NCBI RefSeq assembly: GCF_000186865.1
Contig: NW_008705568.1
Span: forward strand, 1,587,506 to 1,651,505
Source of the DNA: Aureococcus anophagefferens
Taxonomy: Eukaryota > Sar > Pelagophyceae > Pelagomonadales > Pelagomonadaceae
Reading direction: 5' to 3'
DNA length: 64,000 nucleotides
Shown: positions 30,743-38,320 of the stretch, in pieces
Layout of the letters: each line of letters opens with the position of its first letter
Numbering within the stretch: position 1 is the first letter of the stretch
Made by a program: the position numbers and the translations under genes
The notes under the pieces: model-generated
What the model saw: only the letters and a program-made list of their open reading frames with translations
Told to the model about the DNA's origin: nothing
Databases searched by the model: none

Positions 30743-32324
30743 CTAGATGTTCTTAAGCTTGTAGAGGAGGACCTTGCCGCGGTCGTTGCCGATGGCGAGG
30801 AGCGACGAGTCCCGGTTGAGCGCGAGGGCCGTGACGTAGTGGAGGGGCGTCTTCGACGTGGGCCAGTTCGGCGACACCTTGAGCGACGGCAGGTGGAGGA
30901 TGCGCAGCGCGTCCTTGGCCCACTTGGAGGAGAAGGCGACGATCTTCTCGGACGCGACGACGGTGTCGACGGTCGTCGTCAGCGAGAGCACCGCGCGCGC
31001 GGGCGCCGCCGGCGCCCCGCCGCCGAAGCCCGCCGGCGGCGCGACGACGCCGGCGCGGTCGTAGGCGTTGAGGACGCCGCTCTCGGAGGCGACGTGGAGC
31101 CAGTGGTCCCGCGTGCCCGGCCGCGGCGCGCAGCACAACGCGGACGTCGGCGACGCGCCCGCGTCGCCGAACTTCTCGACGCAGCGGTTCTTCCGCAGGT
31201 CCCAGACGTAGACCTCGGCGTCGCCGCCGCTCGAGTACAGCAGGTGGGAGCCCGCGGGGCCGAAGGCGACCGCGCGGGCCGTGCCGTTCATCTTGAGCTC
31301 GTCGGGCAGCCACGAGCCCCTTTTCGCGTCGCACAGGAGCACGCCGCCGTCGTGGCCCGTGAACGCCAGCAGCTCGCCGTCGGGCGCCGCGGCGAAGCGC
31401 TCGAGGGACTTGTCCTTGGACCGCGGCCGGCCCGCGATCTTCGTCGCGGCCTCGGCCTGGACCTGTGTGGAAATCAACCAGTGAGCTGGGACGTCGGGGC
31501 CAAACTCGAGGATTCTCTAGCTCGGTCACATCGAAGTCGATTCGGCTGATTTTTGGACGAATCGATTGCTCTCGTCGAGTTCTCGAAGCCCAGCCGAAGA
31601 GCTCGTGTCAAAACATTCGCATACGCGCACATTGAAGTCGGGTTGAAGATTTGATTTGCACACCGGCCTGGACGTCGTAGCGGTAAAAGTAGGGCCGCCG
31701 CCCCGCGACGACGGCGACGCAGGACGAGTCGCGGGCCACGGGCAGGAAGCCGCCGCAGTGCACGGGCAGGTCGCCGACGTGGAGCTGCGACGCGAGCGCG
31801 TTCTCGCGGCCGTCGACGTGGAAAAACCTCACCGTCTTGTCGAAGCCCGCGGCCATGAGCAGGTCGAGCTTCCCGTGGAAGGACACGCACTGGATGGACG
31901 CCTTGCCCGGGAGCTTCACGTTCGCGTCGGCGACGCGCTCCACGCGGAGCTCGCCGCCGTCGTCGGCCTCCATGGCCGCGGCCGCGTCCGCGAGCTCCGA
32001 GTCGGGCATCCGGTCGACGGCCCACGCCTCGCCGCTCTGCTGCGCGAAGCGCTCGCGGAGCCGCGACTCGAGCTCGCCGCCGTCGAGGACGCCGTCGCCC
32101 GTCGTCTTCCGCAGCTTCCGCAGGCGCGACGCGCTCCGCAGGTCCACGGCGACGTCGTCGTCGTCGTCGTGCCAGGCGGCGCCGGACGCCGCCGGCGCGG
32201 CGTCGGCCGCGTCGTCGGGACCGTCGCGCGCCGCGCCGAAGACGTCGGCCTCGAGGGCATCCTCGTCGCAGGCCGCGGGCCGCTTCCTCGGCTCCCGGGC
32301 CGTCCAATCCTCGAAGTCGGCCAT
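30743..32324 (-). CDS. UTP18: UTP18-like WD40 protein of the small-subunit processome
   Basis: Exons are 31674-32324 and 30743-31462 (456 residues), joined across a family-2 introner. An acidic N-terminus (MADFEDWTAREPRKRP) precedes WD40 blades: SIQCVSFHGKLDLLMAAGFD with KTVRFFHVDG, LLAFTGHDGGVLLCDAKRG, SHLLYSSGGDAEVYVWDLRK, then the last blade ALNRDSSLLAIGNDRGKVLLYKL. The KTVR-IF/HVDG blade followed by the final GNDRGKV blade is the order seen in UTP18, a nucleolar U3 snoRNP component needed for 18S rRNA processing. Length is a little shorter than yeast (594). Confidence 0.85.
31463..31673 (-). mobile_element. Introner element, family 2, antisense to UTP18, GT-AG intron
   Basis: The target duplication reads GTCCAGGC on the gene strand (plus copies 31455-31462 and 31666-31673). 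The 203-bp element reads CTGTGTGGAAATCAAC at its plus-strand start and TTGATTTGCACACC at its end. Its sense strand is opposite to the gene, yet the gene-strand intron has a GT donor from the duplication and an acceptor TTCCACACAG from the terminal repeat. Removal keeps phase 0 (Y-R-Y-D-V-Q-A-E-A). It is about 75% similar by eye to the PKS copy. Confidence 0.93.
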
Positions 32325-32431
32325 CGTTCGATCGCTAAGCTGAAGCGCTGATGAAGGGCACTGTTCCGTTGAAGGACTCGTTGATCCGCCTCGGCCAGAC
32401 TTAGGCCACGACTTAGGCGCCCCGCGCGCGC

Positions 32432-33370
32432 CTATCGCCCCCAACGCGGGTTGGTGTCGTTCACCAAGTGGCAATTCGCGCACTTGAGGAACGACATGTC
32501 CTCGTGCGTCTCCTTGAGGATCACGGGCTTCGCGGACTCGGGGCACAACTTCCGACACGCGCCGCCGACGCCGCTGTCCTTGCCGCACGGCGAGCGCCAC
32601 TTGAGATACTCGGTGGAGAGGTGATGAGCGAAGTGCATGCCCATGCGGTTCTTCGCGGTGACCTTGAGCCCGCAGTCCTTGCACTGCCCGATCCGCGCCT
32701 TGATCTCGTTGACGAGGGCGAAGTTCTCCTGCCGGTTGTTGTAGGCCTTCTTCGCCTTCATGATCTCACTGCGTTTCTCCTGCGTCTCAGCCTTGTCCTC
32801 ATCCATGCCCCGCAGGATCAGCCCGTTCCGCGCGTCCTCGTCCGACTTGGCGATCGAGCGTAGGTTCCCGTCAACTTGATTGCACAGCGCACATAGCCAG
32901 ATCGTCTTCCGGTCCTTGATGCTCGTGAACTTGTTCGCGAGGCCGCGCTCCATGGACCAGCTCACCGGCTGGTTGTGGACGGTTCCGTCCCGCGACGTGA
33001 ATTCTCGTCGAGGCTTTTCTTCGGGTTCCAGGTGCTGTTGTTGAGCGGCCTTGTAGCTCTTCTCCGTGAACTTGTGGCCCTTGCAGAACTTGCCCGCACA
33101 CTTGCGCCCGATCGTCTCTGCCCGCTTATAAGCGTCGGTCGCCGCGTCGTCCGAGGCCGAGGTCTCGAGTCGACGCTTCTTCCTCTTGTTGTGGCAGGGG
33201 TCGCAGACGCCCGAGACGTTGCTCTTGACACTGAAGAACGACCAGTCGGCGATGCCGCCGGAGCCGTCGACGGCGAGCTGGCACTTGAGCTCCTGGAGGA
33301 AGGCGTGCTTCTTCGTCGGGTTCTGGCGCGGTGCGAAGAGGCCGATCTTCTCGGCGTTGGCCGTCTCGGC
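32432..33370 (-). CDS. CxxC-rich putative zinc-binding protein, 5' end unresolved
   Basis: The coding signal is convincing from about 33370 down to the stop at 32432. It contains at least four Cys pairs: SGVCDPCHNKRKKRR, IWLCALCNQVDG, IGQCKDCGLKVTAKNRMGMH followed by FAHH, and FLKCANCHLVNDTNPRWG. The basic segment KRKKRR may be a nuclear signal. The C-H-H spacing recalls zinc ribbons of some endonucleases and transposon-borne proteins, but no catalytic motif can be named. The frame stays open to an ATG at 34162, but that part is the antisense of the Costars gene coiled coil and looks non-coding. The real start may be in another exon, or the gene may be truncated. Confidence 0.5.
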   Translation of the reverse strand, partial: AETANAEKIGLFAPRQNPTKKHAFLQELKCQLAVDGSGGIADWSFFSVKSNVSGVCDPCHNKRKKRRLETSASDDAATDAYKRAETIGRKCAGKFCKGHKFTEKSYKAAQQQHLEPEEKPRREFTSRDGTVHNQPVSWSMERGLANKFTSIKDRKTIWLCALCNQVDGNLRSIAKSDEDARNGLILRGMDEDKAETQEKRSEIMKAKKAYNNRQENFALVNEIKARIGQCKDCGLKVTAKNRMGMHFAHHLSTEYLKWRSPCGKDSGVGGACRKLCPESAKPVILKETHEDMSFLKCANCHLVNDTNPRWGR

Positions 33371-34550
33371 GTCCGCGCGCGCGGCGGCGGCCGAGGGCGC
33401 GCTCGCGGCCGCCAAGGCGACGAACGCGGCGCTCGAGGGCGACCTCGCGGCCGCGCGGGCCGCGGCCGCGGACGCGCGCGCGGCCGCGGCGTCGGCCGCG
33501 CGCGACGCGGACGCCGCGTTCGCTCGGGACCGGGCCGCGCTCGAGGGCGAGCTCGCGGCCCTCGGCGCCGCGGCCGCCCGCGACCGGGCGCGCCTCGAGA
33601 GCGAGGTCGCGGCCGCGGCGCGCGCGGCCGCGGACACGACCGCGGCGCGCGGCGTCGCCCTCGGTGACGCGCTCGCGGCCGCCGAGGCCGCCCGGGCCGC
33701 GCTCGAGGGCGACCTCGCCGCGGCGCGGGCCGCGGCCGGCGCCGCCGCGGCGTCGGCGGCGTCGGCGCTCGCGGCCGCGAAGGCCGACGGCGCCGCGGCC
33801 GCCGACCGCGCGGCCGCGGCGGACGCGCGCGCGGAGCGGGCCGAGGCGGCGCTGCGGACGCTCCGCGGCGACATGGACGCGCTCCGCGAGTCCACGGCGC
33901 GCGAGCTCTCGACGTACAAGGCCCAGGTCGGCGCGCACGAGGCGAACGCGCGCGCGCGCGCCGCGTCCGCGGCCAAGGCCGCCGCGCCGCCGCCAAAGCC
34001 CACGCCGGCGCCGCCGCCGCGCGCGGCGCCCGCGCCCGCGCCGCCCGCGCCCGCGCCCGCGCCGCCCGCGCCTCGGGTCGAGACGCCGGAGCGGCGGCTC
34101 GAGAAGGCGTCCGCGTCGCTCAACACGTGCTCCAAGACCGCGGCGATCTGGGCGAAGCGCATCGCCGACGGCCGCGAGGAGCAGAAGACGAACGTCTTCT
34201 CGAAGCACTACGTCGCCGGCGCGGGCGCCGCGCCGGGCAAGGGCGCGGACTACGGCCGGCCGCCGCCGGGCAGCGAGACGGAGAAGCGCTGGCAGAGGGG
34301 CAAGGCCTGGGTCGACGAGCAGATCGCGGGGCTGATCAAGGTCATCCGCGACATCGGCGACACGGACGCGGCCACGGGCACGACGACGGTCAAGTTCGGC
34401 GCGCTCTTCTACACCTACGCGGATATCTCCGACTCGCTCGTCGGGATCATGATGCGCGCGAAGAAGCGCAAGCGGCTCTACTACGAGGGCGACATGCTCT
34501 TCCAGGGCAGCTCCGACAACGTCATCGTGAGCGTGCCGAAGGACGCGTAG
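33252..34550 (+). CDS. Coiled-coil protein with C-terminal Costars (ABRA) domain
   Basis: The C-terminal 80 residues are a clear Costars domain. It starts near KAWVDEQIAGLIKVIRDIG, continues VKFGALFYTYADISDSLVG and ends MRAKKRKRLYYEGDMLFQG. In other species this domain regulates actin through Rho/SRF or WAVE signalling. Before it come a Pro-rich hinge and about 200 residues of Ala-rich heptads (AALEGDLAAARAAA, RAALEGELAALG, LESEVAAAARAA), a long coiled coil. Start candidates are ATGs at 33252 and 33873; the first would overlap the opposite-strand CxxC gene by about 120 bp, so the true N-terminus is uncertain. Confidence 0.75.
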   Translation: MPPEPSTASWHLSSWRKACFFVGFWRGAKRPIFSALAVSASARAAAAEGALAAAKATNAALEGDLAAARAAAADARAAAASAARDADAAFARDRAALEGELAALGAAAARDRARLESEVAAAARAAADTTAARGVALGDALAAAEAARAALEGDLAAARAAAGAAAASAASALAAAKADGAAAADRAAAADARAERAEAALRTLRGDMDALRESTARELSTYKAQVGAHEANARARAASAAKAAAPPPKPTPAPPPRAAPAPAPPAPAPAPPAPRVETPERRLEKASASLNTCSKTAAIWAKRIADGREEQKTNVFSKHYVAGAGAAPGKGADYGRPPPGSETEKRWQRGKAWVDEQIAGLIKVIRDIGDTDAATGTTTVKFGALFYTYADISDSLVGIMMRAKKRKRLYYEGDMLFQGSSDNVIVSVPKDA

Positions 34551-34561
34551 TTTAGAGTTAG

Positions 34562-34702
34562 TCACGCCGCGCTGCCGCGCTTCGAGCCGCGGACCTCGAG
34601 CTCCAGGGCCGCGGGCTTCCGGAGGACCTCGGCCCGCGCGGCCTCCGGCGAGCCGAACTCGCGCTCGAGGCGCGCCACGCTCGGCGCGACGTCCGCCTCG
34701 TA
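34562..34702 (-). pseudogene. Short coding-like fragment without a start
   Basis: The minus strand reads YEADVAPSVARLEREFGSPE, then AARAEVLRKPAALELEVRGS, and stops at 34562. Codon use is like real genes here, but no ATG or plausible upstream exon is visible before the divergent gene at 34831. It may be a terminal exon or the remnant of a lost gene. Confidence 0.3.
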
Positions 34703-34830
34703 CTCTCACGAGTGATCTCACGCGAGTTTTTGTGAAGTCTCGTTGAGGCCGCTCTCACCACTGCCACTCTGCGTCAGCACTGCCTCGACGCTGCTCAGCG
34801 TCGCACCGCATCGCACCTGCTCGACGCACG

Positions 34831-35151
34831 ATGCTCGCCAAGACCATGACATACGTGCTCGCATTCGCGCTCGCCACCACCTCGGCCCTGCGCGCGCCGG
34901 CGGCGCGCCAGCTCGGCGCGCGGGCGACGCTCGCCCGCGGCCCCGCGGCCGCCGCCGCGCCGCCGCGCCGCGGCGTGGTGCTCTTCGGCGAGGACGACGA
35001 CTACAGCGCCCCCAAAATCGAGTTCTCCGAGGAGCAGCTCGCGTCGGGCGGCGGCGTCGACCTGTGGGCGTCTTGGAAGACGGCCATCTACGGCGGGTCC
35101 GTGCTCATCGGCCTCGCGCTGCCCCTCTTCTTCTTCTTCGTGCGACCCTGA
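34831..35151 (+). CDS. Small plastid-targeted single-span membrane protein
   Basis: 106 residues from the ATG at 34831. The N-terminus is a signal peptide (MTYVLAFALATTSA) followed by LRAPAARQLGARATLARGP, basic and poor in acidic residues. This is the bipartite presequence of secondary red plastids; the cleavage motif TSA-LRAP is an ASAFAP variant with Leu in place of Phe. The mature part has an acidic segment (FGEDDDYSAPKIEFSEEQL) and one C-terminal membrane span (GGSVLIGLALPLFFFFV). Size and topology resemble small photosystem or thylakoid-associated subunits, but I cannot name one. Confidence 0.7.
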   Translation: MLAKTMTYVLAFALATTSALRAPAARQLGARATLARGPAAAAAPPRRGVVLFGEDDDYSAPKIEFSEEQLASGGGVDLWASWKTAIYGGSVLIGLALPLFFFFVRP

Positions 35152-35280
35152 GGCCCGCGCGCGGCGCCGCGTAAGGAGGAAGAAGGAAATGTCGTCGCGG
35201 CGCGCGGAGGGTAGGGCGGCCGGCGAGCGCGCGGCCGGCCGGTCGGCCGAGGTCCCGCGCGGCCGCGGCGCCGCCAGGCC

Positions 35281-35423
35281 ATGGGCGGCGGCGGCGCCTG
35301 GAAATTGAGATATGTGGACGAGGACCCCCGCCGTCGCTATTCGTGCTGAAGCGGCGGACGGACGACGTCGGGCCGCGGGACGTGCTGGCCGACCCGGCGC
35401 GGTTCATGGAGGACCCGGACTAG
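35281..35423 (+). other. Possible tiny gene or terminal exon with a frame break
   Basis: An ATG at 35281 gives MGGGGAWKLRYVDEDPRRRY and stops soon after. The neighbouring frame continues with SLFVLKRRTDDVGPRDVLA, then DPARFMEDPD, and a stop at 35421. Together they look like a small protein of about 47 residues with a single-base break or a tiny intron. No family is recognised. The rest of 35152-35454 shows nothing clear. Confidence 0.25.
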
Positions 35424-35454
35424 GAGTGGTCGTTGCGTAAGGTTGCACAAAGTA

Positions 35455-36309
35455 TTAGCCCTTCTTCTCAGCGGCGAGCTGCCGCCGCAGCCTCGCGAGC
35501 TCGTTTTCGGCAGCCGCGCGCGCGGCGGCCTGGACCTCGTCCCGCTCGCGCTTCTCCCGGTCCCGCTCCGAGTCGCCGGCGGCCCGCGCGGCCATCGCCT
35601 GGAGCAGGCCCATGCGGAGGAGCGGAACAGTGCCACCAAGCCCGCCGTCGTGGCAGCCGCCGACGAACTCGCCGCCCGCGAAGACCTGGGGCACCGTCCG
35701 CGAGCCCGTCAGCTCGCGTAATCGCGCCCGCTGCCAGTCGCTCGCGGAGACCTCCGTGAACGCCACGCCGGCGCCGCGAAGGGCGGCCTTGGCCTCGTCG
35801 CAGAACGGGCACCCCTCTGCCGAAAATACGACGACGGGCGCCGCGGCGACGATCTCGGCGATGGGCGTATAGGCTCGCCGCCGCGCCGCGAGGATGGCCG
35901 CCTCCTGCGCTTCCGTCGGGTTATCCCCCATCTTTTCCAGCTCTTCGTCGGTAAAATTGCTCCGCCATCCTTTGTACCTCACGTTTTTGACTCGGGTGAA
36001 CTGCTCCCCGTCCCACCCGGCGTTCCGCTCGTCCGTCGGATCGGCCGGGATGGACCACTGCTTTCCCGAGGACAGCAGGAAGGCGTAGATCCCGCCGCCG
36101 AAGAACAGGACCACGCCCGCGCCCAGGACGGCGTCAGACGGCCCGCGCACGCCATACCGGTGCCACCGGTCTGATTTCCAGGCGGCGAGGTTCTCGCGGC
36201 TCGTTTCGGACCGCTCCTTGGTCGACGTCAGTGCGCGGCGTCGCGTCGACGGTGGTGGTCGTCGTGGGAGGCGCGCGGCGGCGCCGCGCAGACCCCGGAG
36301 CAGCGCCAT
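35455..36309 (-). CDS. Membrane-anchored glutaredoxin-like protein, probably mitochondrial
   Basis: 284 residues from the ATG at 36309. The N-terminus is Arg-rich without acidic residues (MALLRGLRGAAARLPRRPPP), fitting a mitochondrial presequence. One membrane span follows (DAVLGAGVVLFFGGGIYAFLL). The glutaredoxin fold is plain: VVVFSAEGCPFCDEAKAAL with the CPFC active site, the cis-proline segment SRTVPQVFAGGEFVGG, then HDGG. The C-terminus is a charged coiled coil (SERDREKRERDEVQAA). It likely reduces disulfides or glutathionylated proteins with GSH. The domain order (presequence, TM, linker, Grx, coil) is not one I recognise from model species. Confidence 0.8.
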   Translation of the reverse strand: MALLRGLRGAAARLPRRPPPSTRRRALTSTKERSETSRENLAAWKSDRWHRYGVRGPSDAVLGAGVVLFFGGGIYAFLLSSGKQWSIPADPTDERNAGWDGEQFTRVKNVRYKGWRSNFTDEELEKMGDNPTEAQEAAILAARRRAYTPIAEIVAAAPVVVFSAEGCPFCDEAKAALRGAGVAFTEVSASDWQRARLRELTGSRTVPQVFAGGEFVGGCHDGGLGGTVPLLRMGLLQAMAARAAGDSERDREKRERDEVQAAARAAAENELARLRRQLAAEKKG

Positions 36310-36433
36310 GGCCTGATCAATCCCTGTGGACAGGCCCAGATCGCAGGGCTGCGGGCATTGTCTATGTTAGAATGCTTGTGCGAACGGCAATGCATCTTCA
36401 AGGAGAAAGTTTCCTCACTGGCAAAATCGCACG

Positions 36434-37267
36434 ATGGCCCGCCAACTCGCGGTGCTCGCCCTCGCCATCTCGACGACCTACGGCGCCTGGGGCCCGCGGG
36501 AGGCGCTCGTCGCGCACGAGATCGTCCACGAGGCGTCGCACGAGGCCGAGGCGTCGGCGGCGGGCGGCGCGGATGCCCACGGCGAGGCGGGCCTCGCGCA
36601 TCTCCAGGCCGTCGTCGACGACGAGCGCGCGACGGTCGCGAAGATCAAGAAGACGGGCGTCGACATGTACAAGGACGCCGGCGCCGTCGCGGCCGTCGGG
36701 CGCTTCCAGGCCGCGACGCGCCGGTTGCTGGAGGCGCGGTTCGGCCCCGGGCCGTCCTACCGGCTCGAGATGCGCGTGACCTTCCCCGAGTCCATGGGCG
36801 GCGACGCGGCGGTCATCGAGCTGGAGACGGCGCCCATCGCCTGGATGCCCCACGCCGTCTACGTGTTCCTCGACGCCGCGGTCACGCGGAAGGGCCCGAA
36901 GTGGTCCGCGGCGTTCCATCGGAACGCGGGCCACGTGCTCCAGGCGTTCCTGCGCGCGGGCCCCGGCGCGATGGGGCTCGCGTTTCAGGAGTACGACGCG
37001 CGCTTCCCGCACGAGAAGTACACGCTGGGCTTCGCGGGGCGGCCCGGCGGCCCCGAATTTTACATCTCGACGGTCGACAACGTCGCGAACCACGGGCCCG
37101 GGTCCCAGGGCTCGAAGACGGAGGCCGACTCGTGCTTCGCCAAAGTCGTCGGCGGCTTCGACGTCGTGGAGAGGATGCGAAAACAGCCCGCGCCCAAGGG
37201 CATGGGCTTCATCAACGACCCCGCGGGCTACGTCGTCATCGACGACATCTTCCTCAAGGACCCGTAA
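36434..37267 (+). CDS. Secreted cyclophilin-like protein
   Basis: 277 residues from the ATG at 36434 with a signal peptide (MARQLAVLALAISTTYGAWG). A His/Glu/Ala-rich helical stretch leads to a divergent cyclophilin-type domain: MRVTFPESMGGDAAVIELET, VYVFLDAAV, FHRNAGHVLQAFLRAGPG, LGFAGRPGGPEFYISTVDNV, HGPGSQ, FAKVVGGFDVVERM, VVIDDIFL. The catalytic Arg of the FHR motif is present, but other active-site positions differ from animal cyclophilins. The GRPGGPEFYIS segment is common in algal members of this group. Probably an ER or Golgi lumen protein. Confidence 0.75.
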   Translation: MARQLAVLALAISTTYGAWGPREALVAHEIVHEASHEAEASAAGGADAHGEAGLAHLQAVVDDERATVAKIKKTGVDMYKDAGAVAAVGRFQAATRRLLEARFGPGPSYRLEMRVTFPESMGGDAAVIELETAPIAWMPHAVYVFLDAAVTRKGPKWSAAFHRNAGHVLQAFLRAGPGAMGLAFQEYDARFPHEKYTLGFAGRPGGPEFYISTVDNVANHGPGSQGSKTEADSCFAKVVGGFDVVERMRKQPAPKGMGFINDPAGYVVIDDIFLKDP

Positions 37268-37295
37268 GGCTTACCTCGCCCTTTTTATGTCGCCC

Positions 37296-38039
37296 CTACT
37301 CGAGGGGCAGCGGCGGCTCGACGGCGCGGGAGAGGTGGATCGTCGTCGGCCCGCGCGCGCCGTCGGGCGCCGCGTGGTCGTCGAAGCCGCGGCCCGGCGG
37401 GGGGGGCGACGCGGCGGCGTCGTCGCTCTCGCGGTGGGCGCAGCAGATGAAGTGCGTGCCCTCGGCGAAGGCGACCTGCCGCGGCGGCCGCTGCATCTTC
37501 CGCGGCGTCGGGATCGGGCTGTCCTCGGCGGCCGCGTCGCGCGGCGCCGGCGGCGACCGCGGCGACTTGGGGTCGCCGGACGAGCCCCGGGACAGGAGCG
37601 GCCGGCGCACGTGCTTGTGGAAGAAGGTCTCGCACCAGCGCTTCGCGTTGCCGAGCTCGTCCCACAACGTCTCCTGCGTCGCCTCCGTCGCCGGCGTGAT
37701 GCAACTCATCGTGTCGATGCCCAACGACTTCCGCCGCTGGACCTCCGCGCACGCGAAGAACCGCATGTCCTCGTAGGTGTACCAGCACTGGGACTTGAGG
37801 TCGTCGTCGCCGAGGACCGCCGGCGCGTCCAACGGCGGCTTCGCCAGCGTCACGAGGTCGTCGAAGGACACGGACTTCTTGCGGCCGCCCTCGCTCGACG
37901 ACACGCTGTCGCTCCGCTTCAGGCTGCTCTTCTTCAGGCGCCCGTTGCGCAGGCCGTTGCTGCTGCAGCTCCGCGTGAGCGGGTCCCGGTCCTCCTTCGT
38001 CTCCACGTGCGGCAGCGGCTCGAACTCGAGGCCCTCCAT
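37296..38039 (-). CDS. Hypothetical protein with a PP1-docking RVxF-type motif
   Basis: About 247 residues from the ATG at 38039 (MEGLEFEPLPHVETKEDRD); the frame extends to 38108 only with a GTG. Two Ser/basic clusters (LKKSSLKRSDSVSSSEGG, RRPLLSRGSSGDPKSPRS) look like kinase targets. KKSVSFDDLV fits the RVxF docking motif of protein phosphatase 1, and RQVAFAEGTHF may be a second copy. A central segment (CWYTYEDMRFFACAEVQRR) looks folded and conserved. It may be a PP1-regulatory protein; this is inferred from motifs only. It converges on the cyclophilin-like gene with a 28-bp gap. Confidence 0.55.
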   Translation of the reverse strand: MEGLEFEPLPHVETKEDRDPLTRSCSSNGLRNGRLKKSSLKRSDSVSSSEGGRKKSVSFDDLVTLAKPPLDAPAVLGDDDLKSQCWYTYEDMRFFACAEVQRRKSLGIDTMSCITPATEATQETLWDELGNAKRWCETFFHKHVRRPLLSRGSSGDPKSPRSPPAPRDAAAEDSPIPTPRKMQRPPRQVAFAEGTHFICCAHRESDDAAASPPPPGRGFDDHAAPDGARGPTTIHLSRAVEPPLPLE

Positions 38040-38320
38040 GGCGCAAATGCCGCCCGGCGCCGGCGCACCGAGGAGCGCCCCGGCGCCGGGTGTCCCGCGC
38101 GCGTCCACGGAGGCTCTTTACGGCGCGCGGCGGCGAAGAATCGGCGGACCCGCGAGGCCCCGGCGCGCCGCCGGCGGGCCAGACCAGTTTTCGGCAGCCA
38201 CCAGCCCCAGCTTTTCGTCCAAGCTTCTAAGATGCGGCCGCCGGTTATCTGCATGCAATGTATCTTTGTGCACGTGATGGCACTTCAGTCCCCGGGGGCT
38301 ACTTCTTCGGCGCACCACAT

